DNA of 64,000 nt from Calothrix sp. NIES-2100 (GTDB taxonomy: Bacteria; Cyanobacteriota; Cyanobacteriia; Cyanobacteriales; Nostocaceae). This document shows positions 1 through 8,533 of the stretch, piece after piece. The position numbers and the translations under genes are program-made. The first letter of the stretch is position 1, and every line of letters begins with the position of its first letter. Under the pieces are notes generated by a model that saw nothing but the letters and a program-made list of their open reading frames with translations, did not search any database and had not been told where the DNA came from. The stretch covers positions 8,010,645 through 8,074,644 of the forward strand of contig NZ_AP018178.1 of assembly GCF_002368195.1 (NCBI RefSeq), read 5' to 3'.

Positions 1-1071
1 TGGCTGGTGTTTAACTAACCCATCAATAAAGTTTTCTTCTTGGGACATATATTCCATCAAAACTGACTGAATATATGCCAAATTCATCCGGTAGTCATAA
101 TCTTCTGTTTCTTCTCTGGCGGAGATTTCTGTAAATATTACTCTTCCTAAAAATTCGCAGGCTTTCCGCAATTCATAAGAAACATATTTCGGTGTTTGAT
201 GATGACAAGCAATTAAACCCCAGAGTTTACCATCTTTAATTAAAGAAATAGTCAAAGAAGCACCTACACCCATGTTGTGCAAGTACTCTAAATGACAAGC
301 AGCAGCATTTCTCAGAATTGAATTGGTTAAATCAATCGGACTTTGACTAATGGGATTCTTAACTGGAATCACTTGTACAGGTTCCCCATAGGAATCTGGG
401 ATGATTCTGATAAAATTAGAAGTGAATAATTTTCTCGCTGGTTTGGGAATATCTGACTCTGGGTAGTGTAAACCCAAGTATGGTTCCATGCTGTCTAACT
501 TTTCTTCAGCGATAACACAGCCATGTCCATCTTCGTCAAACTTATATAGCATGACTCTGTCAAATCCAGTCACTTTGCGGACTTCCTGGACAATTATTTG
601 ACAGAAATCGCGGAGATTAGTTGTTTTTTCTAATTGGTTAATAGAAGCTCTAGCTAAATGATAAAAGCTGAGAAAGGGGATATTTTCTTGGGAAATAGCC
701 GGTTCTAATTCTAAAATCAAAAATCCTTCTGGATTGCGGTGAAAAATCGCATCAAATACTACGTATTCATCACCCTTTTTTCTCACCCATACTTTAGTCG
801 GATTGATATAATCAAGATTTCCTTCTAATAGACCTGCTTTAATTCTTTCGATTTGGAAGGGATCGAGTAGTTCCTCTAATTTTGTTTGCAAAATATTTTC
901 CGGCAATATGCCGAAAACATTCCATGTATTATTGCTAACTTGTAATATTTTTAGCTCAGGTTCTTCTAAGACAAACAGAACACCATGAGACTGAATTTGA
1001 CTATGAATATGTATTGCTGCTTCTTTTAAGCTACTGACATTAATGCCTTGTAATTCTAATTCTCTTACCAT
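1..1071 (-). CDS. Phytochrome (Cph1-type), N-terminal part, cut by window edge
   Basis: The minus-strand reading frame starts at the ATG at 1071 and is open to base 1 (357 residues). It is the photosensory part of a phytochrome: an N-terminal PAS segment followed by a GAF domain. The GAF domain carries the PESDIP version of the PxSDIP motif and the stretch RNAAACHLEYLHNMGVGASL. The cysteine in that stretch is residue 259, the same number as the bilin-binding Cys259 of Synechocystis Cph1, and no cysteine is near the N-terminus. It therefore probably binds phycocyanobilin in the Cph1 manner rather than biliverdin through an N-terminal cysteine. The PHY domain and any histidine kinase lie outside the window. 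Identification as a phytochrome is firm; output domain unknown. Confidence 0.93.
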   Translation of the reverse strand, partial: MVRELELQGINVSSLKEAAIHIHSQIQSHGVLFVLEEPELKILQVSNNTWNVFGILPENILQTKLEELLDPFQIERIKAGLLEGNLDYINPTKVWVRKKGDEYVVFDAIFHRNPEGFLILELEPAISQENIPFLSFYHLARASINQLEKTTNLRDFCQIIVQEVRKVTGFDRVMLYKFDEDGHGCVIAEEKLDSMEPYLGLHYPESDIPKPARKLFTSNFIRIIPDSYGEPVQVIPVKNPISQSPIDLTNSILRNAAACHLEYLHNMGVGASLTISLIKDGKLWGLIACHHQTPKYVSYELRKACEFLGRVIFTEISAREETEDYDYRMNLAYIQSVLMEYMSQEENFIDGLVKHQP

Positions 1072-1795
1072 TACGATTCTCCTCTAGAGGACGGGAGCAT
1101 CAAAAGTAGAGTATCAATAAGTGTGAATTACTTACTGAAGGTTGCACAGTACTGATGATGTTGACAATTCAGTTACAGATAGTGAGATTAATACCTCGGT
1201 AGGAATCTTGTCCTAAGTAATATTAGGATTCCAATTTCCCAATTGCCAGAGGCGGGGAATAAACAATGCCAATGCGAAAAAACTTATAAATTACAGTTTA
1301 TATATCATTATTTATATTTTATTCCCGATGCACTGCGCTAGCTTAATGATTTGGATGCTGAGAATGTGGAAATTTTCAGTAGCATTGCGCAGTATCTCCC
1401 TTTTCTGCTTTGCAATTCACAGTTTAACAGGCAGTAAACTCGTGTAGAGATAAGATATATGAAAACTAGGTGATTAAATAAACCGCTAAATGTGTAGTTG
1501 TGTAAAAAGAAGCTTGCAGTTAGCAACTATAACAAAATTTAATAGGTAATAATGTCAGCATAGTCAGCATTATAACTGCTGAGTACGGCAAAATTAAATG
1601 ATGAACAGGCGATCGCCTGGGCGATTAAAAAAATACATAATTTTTAATGTTTAAGTTTTTAATCAGCTAATGCCATTTAATTTAGAGTGCATCCCAGTTT
1701 TGATTTGGCACCGACAAAATAAAATACCAGCGATCGCCTGACTTTTAAGATTGTATATACAAGAGCTTGGAAAAACAGGCGATCGCACTTGAGTT
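1072..1795. other. Intergenic spacer with HIP1-cored palindromes
   Basis: No convincing gene. The 62-codon minus-strand frame at 1338-1526 has no ribosome binding site and a composition typical of AT-rich spacer. HIP1 octamers with palindromic flanks (CAGGCGATCGCCTG and relatives) occur near 1605, 1730 and 1778. The phytochrome promoter should lie just above 1072. Confidence 0.6.
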
Positions 1796-4700
1796 TTAAG
1801 GCATTATTATAATATCGTCAGGTACCACACTATCGTCATCGTGAGCAATCCTAGGTTGCACAGGTACGAGTTTCCATATGTTTCCGGGATTATATTGATC
1901 GTCATACTGAACGATCGAGTCGCCTTGCACGGTCAAAACCTTATCACTTAGTACTGAGATAATTTTATAGTTATTACTCTCTCCATCAATATCTAATTTC
2001 CATTTACTATTGTCGTCGTCACTTTGCTGATATTGAATGATCTGAGTCCCATTGTCACGTAAACCCCCTTTAACATTCAGTTCAAGCCCACTCAATGCAG
2101 AAGTAATTTTATATACGTATCCTCCGACATGATTAAAATACCACTGGCTGCCCAGATGGTTATCATCATTATCATCATATTGGATGATGTCGGCACCAGA
2201 GTCATGTGAGCCACCTTGTACATTTATTACTTTTCCGCTTAAAACAGATTTTATTTTGTACGTGAAGAATATCGATTGTACGAGAAACCTGTCTTGTACG
2301 GGAAGCATCTTTGAGGAGTACCACGGCGTTTGGTCATGCTTGTAGCGGATAATCCACTCTGCTAGGCGGCCGACCTCATCGCTGTGGTTGTAGAACTTGC
2401 CATCATCAATCATCTGGATGTTGAAGCCGTGGAAGAGGGATATTTCCTGGTATTTCTGGTAAGTCCAGCGCTCGGCTAGTTGTGGGTACAGGTTGAGTTG
2501 ACCGCATGAATAGACGAGACCTGTATGCTTCTTGATACAGTAGGCATCATACGCTTGGTTGACCAGATCGTACTCCATCTCGCTCACCCCACCCTGAGAG
2601 TGAAAGGGCACCAGCCCATCGCTCTGGCCACGGACAAAACTCGCAAAAAAGCTGTAGGTAATGTTGTTAGCTTCGTCCCTTTTCGTACCAGCCCCGACAA
2701 AGCGGATGTTGGGGACATTTGCGTAGTATCCTCGCATGTTGTGGTTGTATAGTTCGCGCATTGTCTTGGGCACGAGTTGCTTGACGACCGGATCTCCATT
2801 TGAGAAAAAATTACGAGGGTCTGGCCAGTCGGAGACCTCAGTCCCTCCGCCCGCACCGCCCGCAACGAACACAGTGCGAACGTTCCATTGGTGAGTCTCC
2901 TGAAACTTGTCCAGCACGTAGCCGATGATAGCATCGCCAGTGCTGTGCCCGACCAAGTCGCAGGTGTTGGAACCAGTGCAGTAGCGATCCAGCACGTCAA
3001 TAAGATAATGGACGGAATTTTCGATGGTGCTACGGCCATCCCAGTTTGCGGCCTTGATCGTCACCTGCTCACCATCCGCCTTGGCAGCATTGATCAGCGC
3101 ATTGGGAACATCGTAGCTTTCTGTTTTATCCGAGTACATGCCCTGCCAGTACCAGAAGTTGTCTTCTTGGCCTTTGTTTTTGTTCGCATTGTCCCCCACA
3201 GGTCGGCGACTGTCTGCGTAGCCGTGTACTAAGATAATCGTGCTTGGCCACTTCTTTGTCTGAGGGGCGACATCACTAAAGACGGTATACCACAATTCCC
3301 CATTTTCATTAAATCCCTGGTGGAAGCAGTAAAGTTTGTCTTCAAATACTGCCAGTGCTGGCGGTCCAGATATACCTACACTAGGTATTAGTTTGTCATT
3401 TTCCCACTGTCTTCCATCAAAAGTGGTATACCATAGTTCTTGATTGCTGCGAGATCCTTCATGGAAGCAATAAATCTTGTTATTAAATACTGCCACAGCA
3501 GGGGAACCTGATATACCTACATTTGGTACTTTCTGATCATTTTCCCAGTTGCTTCCATCAAAAGTGGTATACCATAGTTCTTGATTGCTGCGAGATCCTT
3601 CATGGAAGCAGTAAATCTTGTTATTAAATACTGCCACAGCAGGGGAACCTGATATACCTACATTTGGTACTTTCTGATCATTTTCCCAGTTGCTTCCATC
3701 AAAAGTGGTATACCATAGTTCTTGATTACTGTAAGCTCCCTCATGGAAGCAGTAGAGTTTGTTATTGAATACTGCCACAGCAGGAGAATTTGATATACCT
3801 ACATTTGGTACTTTCTGATCATTTTCCCAGTTGCTTCCATCTACAGTACTCCTATACCATAATTCCATTTTAGTAAACGAATCAAAACCTTCTATGATAT
3901 CTACTCCTACCTGATAAAAGCAGTAAAGTCTGTTATTAAATACTGCTAGTGAGGGCGAGCCAGATATACCTACATTAGGTATTAGTTTGTCATTTTCCCA
4001 GTTGCTTACATCAAAAGTGGTATACCATAGTTCTTGATTGCTATGAGATCCTTCATGGAAGCAATAAATCTTGTTATTAAACACTGCCACAGCAGGGGAA
4101 CCTGATATACCTACATTTGGTACTTGTGTATCTTTAGTAAACTCTAAACTTATTAGAGGAAAACTTGTTTGCTTTGATAGATTTGCTCTTAATATTGGTG
4201 TTCTTAACTCGGTGTTACCTGAATTTTTGTAAAGCGCTTTAATAATGCTTTTTGCTTCTTCCCAAACATCATTGGAAAGCTCCCAAATAATCACACCCTG
4301 GCATCCTACGTCTTTCAAAAATTTTAATTTGGTAACAGCAGTATCTGGAGTTTCAAAGTAGATATTGTGAGCATAGGGGTAGTTTCCTGAAGCTGAGATG
4401 AAAGGAGGTCTTGGTGTGTTTCCCGACACTTTAATATTGCCATTGGGAGCTTGATGAGCATCAGGAAATTGACTCAGGATGTCTTTATACTTAATTGACT
4501 TATATCCGGGAGGTACTTGACCACTGAGGTCGTCTGGATCTTTACCATAGGCAAAGTCATATCCATATATCGGCACACCTGCTGCTATCTTATTTCTGGG
4601 TATGTTGTGTCCACTACCTTGCCCGTTGACAAATAATGGATTTGTCCAGTACCAAAGCGTATCTTCCACTGAAAGAATCGGATTATTAACATTCCCATCA

Positions 4701-5638
4701 CCAGGCCACTCTCCCTGTTGCTCCTGAATGTAGGACTCCTGATAAAACTCTTGGTTACGTATTTTAGAAGACTCCTGATTTCTTATTTTAAAAAGGGCTG
4801 AATGTGGACCTACTGGAGAGTTATTCCATGAGCCAGTTAAATCATATGTCATCACTCCTAGCCAATCCACATAATCAGCTATTTTGGAATCATAATTATT
4901 TCCATACCATGATGTCCCAAAGACAGCAGCTGAAACTAACTTGTCAGGCATAGCTTGCTTTAATTTTTGTGCAAACAAAGTCAAAGCATATCCAGCCGGA
5001 TGAGGTCCTTCACTTTTTGTTCTTCCTCCCTGCTCCTGTTCACCCGGTTTACCCCACCAGCATTCTAAATCTAGGTCTACACCATCTAAATTGTTCGAGT
5101 TCACAAAATTGACTACATTTTGTACTGCTTGATCGAGTAGTGGATTCGCCGGATTATTTCCTATAGATGTCATCAAATTAAGAAATCCATAATCAGTTGC
5201 ACCTCCCAGTGCAATTGAAATTTTCGTACCGTTTTGATGCCCAGTATTAACAACATCTGCAAGAATTGCATTAACATCATTGACTGAATTGGTGTCAAAC
5301 TCACCAAGATTTGTCTCGCTAAACATTAAAAAAGCGACTATTCCATGAGTAATGTATTGATATATCTCATCATTGGTATAGTTAAAGCCTTCTTTTTTAC
5401 GCCATGTAGGAATATATGCTATTATTTTGGCTTGCTCAGTTGGAGTGTGAGGTGTTACATCATATAACTCATCATAAAATCGCCAACCATTTTGTTCTGC
5501 ATCTCCTACGCCAGGTTCTGAAGCCCAAAAGTTTGCATAAAAGATATTTCCTTGATATTTAACCATTGCTCCGGTTTGGTATCCTTCGCTTTTAGATACC
5601 CAGTCAGGAACGTTTGAATAATCTTGAGAAAATCCCAT
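1796..5638 (-). CDS. Multidomain chitinase (GH18) - beta-propeller - alpha/beta-hydrolase - ricin-type lectin
   Basis: A 1280-residue protein. The start at 5638 is chosen because AAAGGAG lies 7 nt before it; an in-frame ATG 12 codons upstream has no such site. Order of domains: chitin-binding module (about 6-57, aromatic-rich), GH18 chitinase (about 65-480) with the complete DGVDLDLE motif (catalytic Glu near 192), six repeats of about 47 residues (about 503-791) built on VGISGSPAVAVFNNKIYCF, WYTTFD and NWENDQ, probably a lectin-like propeller. Then comes an alpha/beta-hydrolase (about 796-1103) with ILVHGY and the nucleophile elbow GHSTG (Ser near 899), and a C-terminal ricin-type lectin (about 1116-1270) with NVQGGS and QYDDNDDN motifs. 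No signal peptide or membrane helix is visible. It is the last of three same-strand genes (LysM, CAP, this), about 150 bp apart, each with its own ribosome site. It probably degrades chitin or related glycans and a lipid or ester outside the producer cell; how it leaves the cell is not shown. Confidence 0.88.
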   Translation of the reverse strand: MGFSQDYSNVPDWVSKSEGYQTGAMVKYQGNIFYANFWASEPGVGDAEQNGWRFYDELYDVTPHTPTEQAKIIAYIPTWRKKEGFNYTNDEIYQYITHGIVAFLMFSETNLGEFDTNSVNDVNAILADVVNTGHQNGTKISIALGGATDYGFLNLMTSIGNNPANPLLDQAVQNVVNFVNSNNLDGVDLDLECWWGKPGEQEQGGRTKSEGPHPAGYALTLFAQKLKQAMPDKLVSAAVFGTSWYGNNYDSKIADYVDWLGVMTYDLTGSWNNSPVGPHSALFKIRNQESSKIRNQEFYQESYIQEQQGEWPGDGNVNNPILSVEDTLWYWTNPLFVNGQGSGHNIPRNKIAAGVPIYGYDFAYGKDPDDLSGQVPPGYKSIKYKDILSQFPDAHQAPNGNIKVSGNTPRPPFISASGNYPYAHNIYFETPDTAVTKLKFLKDVGCQGVIIWELSNDVWEEAKSIIKALYKNSGNTELRTPILRANLSKQTSFPLISLEFTKDTQVPNVGISGSPAVAVFNNKIYCFHEGSHSNQELWYTTFDVSNWENDKLIPNVGISGSPSLAVFNNRLYCFYQVGVDIIEGFDSFTKMELWYRSTVDGSNWENDQKVPNVGISNSPAVAVFNNKLYCFHEGAYSNQELWYTTFDGSNWENDQKVPNVGISGSPAVAVFNNKIYCFHEGSRSNQELWYTTFDGSNWENDQKVPNVGISGSPAVAVFNNKIYCFHEGSRSNQELWYTTFDGRQWENDKLIPSVGISGPPALAVFEDKLYCFHQGFNENGELWYTVFSDVAPQTKKWPSTIILVHGYADSRRPVGDNANKNKGQEDNFWYWQGMYSDKTESYDVPNALINAAKADGEQVTIKAANWDGRSTIENSVHYLIDVLDRYCTGSNTCDLVGHSTGDAIIGYVLDKFQETHQWNVRTVFVAGGAGGGTEVSDWPDPRNFFSNGDPVVKQLVPKTMRELYNHNMRGYYANVPNIRFVGAGTKRDEANNITYSFFASFVRGQSDGLVPFHSQGGVSEMEYDLVNQAYDAYCIKKHTGLVYSCGQLNLYPQLAERWTYQKYQEISLFHGFNIQMIDDGKFYNHSDEVGRLAEWIIRYKHDQTPWYSSKMLPVQDRFLVQSIFFTYKIKSVLSGKVINVQGGSHDSGADIIQYDDNDDNHLGSQWYFNHVGGYVYKITSALSGLELNVKGGLRDNGTQIIQYQQSDDDNSKWKLDIDGESNNYKIISVLSDKVLTVQGDSIVQYDDQYNPGNIWKLVPVQPRIAHDDDSVVPDDIIIMP

Positions 5639-5786
5639 TTTTCTACTCCTTTCGCTAAATAAGCTGTGCCACATTTAACTTGCAATAAATCTGCCATTAG
5701 ACTTCTTTGATGAGAAGTCTAAAAGCCTTGCAATGCTTGAGTCCAAATCTAAATTTGGTCGATCTCTATCAAAAAGACAAATAATT

Positions 5787-6485
5787 TTAGTAAGGCCTTT
5801 GATCAATAAAATTTCCTGAAGGATTGTAGCGGCAAACAAGTCGAGCGTTTCCATCAGGACCGTCTACACAAGCACATCCAACTTGTGTAGTATTTCTCCA
5901 AACCATTTGAGTATAGTGACCAAATTTTTCAATATTGCTTTGAGTGATAACATCACCGTTATAAAACTGCTTTTCATTCCCCCAACTTCCAACCATTTGT
6001 GTGAAGCTAAAGCGGCGTGATGTTCCCATCCAAAGGTTTTCTCCTTGTCCTTTCCTCTGTTGACTATGTTCGAGAGGTTTTCTGTTAGAACTGAGGTAAT
6101 TTGCCCACTCTTGAGCATCACGGGCTAAAGTATCAGACCAAGTGAGGGGTAGAACACCGACTTGCGCTCGATACGAATTGTGGGCGTTCAATATCTCTTG
6201 TGCCATACCACCGCCTGACGGAACAGATGGAGTACCTTGTCCGACTTGTTTGAAGGATGAAATCTTATCATTCCATTCATTGGTGACCCAAGCATATTCA
6301 CCAGGCGTAAGCCGAAAACTTCGCCCTTGGAAGTCTTGATGCTCAAAAAATTCCCAAGTGCCGGAGTAAACTTTAATCGAAGATATTTTGTCATTCCAAA
6401 AATCTCCAACATAAGAATAGTCTTGATCGAGAGAACCTGATGCGCGTCCAGAGAATTGGGAATCTATAAAAATTTCGACTGACAT
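5787..6485 (-). CDS. Beta/gamma-crystallin - CAP (SCP/PR-1) domain protein
   Basis: A 232-residue protein. The start at 6485 follows a GGAG eight bases upstream; a longer frame to 6554 lacks this. Residues about 1-85 form a beta/gamma-crystallin-like domain with two Greek-key halves (the phrase WNDKISS recurs, with YS.V.DF.NDKI spacing). After a short Gly/Ser linker, residues about 95-232 are a CAP/SCP domain: ILNAHNSYRAQVGV, HYTQMVWRNTTQVGC and ENLWMG are classic signatures, with the two histidines and glutamates of the CAP cavity in place. CAP proteins are usually secreted, yet no signal peptide is seen here. Middle gene of the LysM/CAP/chitinase set. The combination of crystallin and CAP is unusual. 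Confidence 0.88.
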   Translation of the reverse strand: MSVEIFIDSQFSGRASGSLDQDYSYVGDFWNDKISSIKVYSGTWEFFEHQDFQGRSFRLTPGEYAWVTNEWNDKISSFKQVGQGTPSVPSGGGMAQEILNAHNSYRAQVGVLPLTWSDTLARDAQEWANYLSSNRKPLEHSQQRKGQGENLWMGTSRRFSFTQMVGSWGNEKQFYNGDVITQSNIEKFGHYTQMVWRNTTQVGCACVDGPDGNARLVCRYNPSGNFIDQRPY

Positions 6486-6649
6486 AATTAACGCTCCAAA
6501 ATTTGAAAAGTAGTTACTTTGGCTTTTTTCAGTCCAATATGAATCCATTAGCAAATGTTGGTTACAGAAGGTCAGTTTTAGTTTCTAACCTTCTGCATTT
6601 TTAATAACTGCTATTAGAAGCAGCTATGTTTACAAGTCTTTTAAATCTG

Positions 6650-6832
6650 TTAAGCAGGAATTGTAAGTATTGTGCCAACTTGTAAAAGTTTGGGGTCGAT
6701 ACCGCCATTAGCATCGATAATTTTTTTATACTGATTGCTATCTCCGTAGTAGGCTTGGGCAATATCAGAAAAACTGTCACCTTGTTCAACTTTATGTGTG
6801 GTAGGAAGACCTTCATTCTGTTTTTTAGCCAT
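6650..6832 (-). CDS. Small LysM-domain protein
   Basis: A 60-residue protein that is essentially one LysM domain. It starts at 6832 after AAAGGAG with 6-nt spacing (the in-frame ATG 12 codons upstream is inside the leader). The LysM pattern is clear: HKVEQGDSFSDIAQAYYGD, then IIDANGG and LLQVGTILTIPA. LysM binds N-acetylglucosamine polymers such as peptidoglycan or chitin. First gene of the set that ends with a GH18 chitinase fusion, so a shared GlcNAc-polymer target is plausible. There is no signal peptide. Similar short cytoplasmic LysM proteins also act as structural parts of phage tails and contractile injection systems, but no tail genes are seen in this window. Confidence 0.85.
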   Translation of the reverse strand: MAKKQNEGLPTTHKVEQGDSFSDIAQAYYGDSNQYKKIIDANGGIDPKLLQVGTILTIPA

Positions 6833-7650
6833 GTTTTTCTCCTTTGATAAGTTAGTTTTGTTGAACATTGTGGTTAGCGTGTTTGTTAACCCTTTCGTTC
6901 TTTCGTAATACCAATATTATTCTTGATTCCTTGGATTGATAATTAACTATTTTTAGGTACTCAGAGAAGCGATAGTTAATTATTTTTAGTTAGTGATGCT
7001 TGCTTGATTCTTGTCCAGATAATATGTATATTGTTTAGTCAAGCCAAATTGATGAATATAAAACCATTTATAGAAAAAGCAGTGAGCAACTGCCGAAACA
7101 ATTACTCACTGCCGCAATAATTTACAACTTGGTAAAGCTCAAATTTAGTATTTTTTAATTAAGCATCTATATATAAACATTTTCACAGTAGCATTTAAAC
7201 TATTATGAACGCTTACTTAATTTATCCTACAAAAATGCGAATTCTCAAGCATTGCATTTCTCAAAAATATACAAGGATGCAATACAACCAGGGGCGGGGT
7301 TTTCCCGCCCCTACAGGCTTTGCGATTTAAAACTGTACCTCAACCATCCCAAAACCGTTATATACGCTGTAGTCTTTCCTTTGCCTATATACATAGTATT
7401 TCGATGCAATGTTATTGATAATTAACTATTTTTTTGTTTAATTATAATTAAACATTAAGTATTTTTAGATTTTCTGCAAAACCAGAAAATGTAAATCAAA
7501 TATTTAAGTTTTTATAAGCATTTACTAAGGTTGAGAGTTGATAACTACCATAAATCTTCACATAAAAAATACTAGATTCGTAAATAACATAATCTAGTAG
7601 GCATTGAGATAATATATTAGTTGATTAATTAGAACTTAATAGGTAAGATT
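6833..7650. other. Intergenic spacer with one GC-rich palindrome
   Basis: AT-rich DNA between the LysM gene and the AraC-type regulator. At 7291-7312 lies the short palindrome GGGGCGGGGTTTTCCCGCCCC, a dispersed family seen again near 23254, 34696 and 44246. No open frame with a plausible start was found. The promoter of the LysM/CAP/chitinase set should be here. Confidence 0.6.
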
Positions 7651-8181
7651 TTATGTGCAGTTATAAGAATGCCGAGAACGCTGTGCTTCTCTCCAAGCAC
7701 GGGGAGTATGTTTATAGTAATCGCGAAACTGGCAGTAGAAATGATTGATATTTTGATAACCTACTTTTAAGGCAATTTCATCAACGGAGTAATTAGTTTC
7801 TAAAAGCAAGGTGCTTGCTGCTGCTAGTCGGCGCTCGATAATCCAATTATTGACCGTTTTCCCGGTAAGTCTTCGCACTAAGTCGGTTAAATAGGCTGAG
7901 GAATAGCCGACTGCTTGAGCTACTTCTTTTAGTTTAATATTTTGATGATAATTCAATTCAATGAACTCAAAGACCTCACGCAGTCGGGGAATAGATGGAA
8001 ATATGGATTGAGTATTGTTTAATTTTATACTTTCCTCAGTGGTAGACAATTTCTCCTGTGCTAGCTGAACACGAACAATACCATTTTCCATGCCAACAAC
8101 CTCAAACCCTGCGTTTTCCAAATATTTCATTAAGAGTTTTTTAGTCTGGCTTTCAGCATTAATTAATAAAAAATCGCTCAT
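7651..8181 (-). CDS. AraC-family transcriptional regulator with truncated receiver-like N-terminus
   Basis: A 176-residue protein. The last ~105 residues are a two-helix-turn-helix AraC DNA-binding domain: LKEVAQAVGYSSAYLTDLVRR followed by VDEIALKVGYQNINHFYCQF and a TPRAWR end motif. The first ~35 residues (FLLINAESQTKKLLMKYL, then GFEVVGMENG) resemble the first beta-alpha-beta unit of a response-regulator receiver domain, but the phospho-acceptor half is absent. A weak GGAAAAA precedes the ATG. It lies upstream on the same strand as the LysM/CAP/chitinase genes, so it might control them; this is inference from position only. Confidence 0.85.
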   Translation of the reverse strand: MSDFLLINAESQTKKLLMKYLENAGFEVVGMENGIVRVQLAQEKLSTTEESIKLNNTQSIFPSIPRLREVFEFIELNYHQNIKLKEVAQAVGYSSAYLTDLVRRLTGKTVNNWIIERRLAAASTLLLETNYSVDEIALKVGYQNINHFYCQFRDYYKHTPRAWREAQRSRHSYNCT

Positions 8182-8355
8182 AATTTTTCCTAATATTTAT
8201 TTTTTGCTTCCTTTCATTTCGAGGTTGCTCTACAAATTACTCGGTCAAAAAAAAACTTCTTTATCTGAAATAAAGCAGACTTGTAACAAAAGTTTAGATA
8301 ATACCAAAAGTCGCTTTAGGTCTTAAATTCAGCATAAATTTAGATAAAATGGTAT

Positions 8356-8414
8356 TACCCTGATGGGTACTTTTATGACGACGAAACTACATAAAAAAAG
8401 TACCCATCGGGGTA
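8356..8414. terminator. Long imperfect inverted repeat, candidate terminator
   Basis: TACCCTGATGGGTACTTTT at 8356-8374 is matched by its near-perfect reverse complement at 8395-8414 (AAAAAGTACCCATCGGGGTA), with a loop of about 20 nt. A/T-runs flank the inner side of both arms. It sits 120 bp beyond the stop of the CHAT-STAND-WD40 gene and before the AraC gene, both on the minus strand, so a transcription terminator or a miniature inverted-repeat element are both possible. Confidence 0.5.
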
Positions 8415-8533
8415 CTTTACTTTGGTATTTTTATTTTAAAATAAACAAAAAAATCTAAAAAAATAAATATGTGCTTTGATAATCGCACTATTATATAGAT
8501 GTGGTTCAAATACGTGAAAACTGCTGTAATTCG

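Noticed and set aside
1338..1526. Minus-strand frame of 62 codons
   Set aside because: No ribosome site, low-complexity hydrophobic composition, repeats near.
6650..6832. LysM protein as part of a phage tail or contractile injection system
   Set aside because: No tail, baseplate or sheath gene in the window; idea kept only as an alternative.
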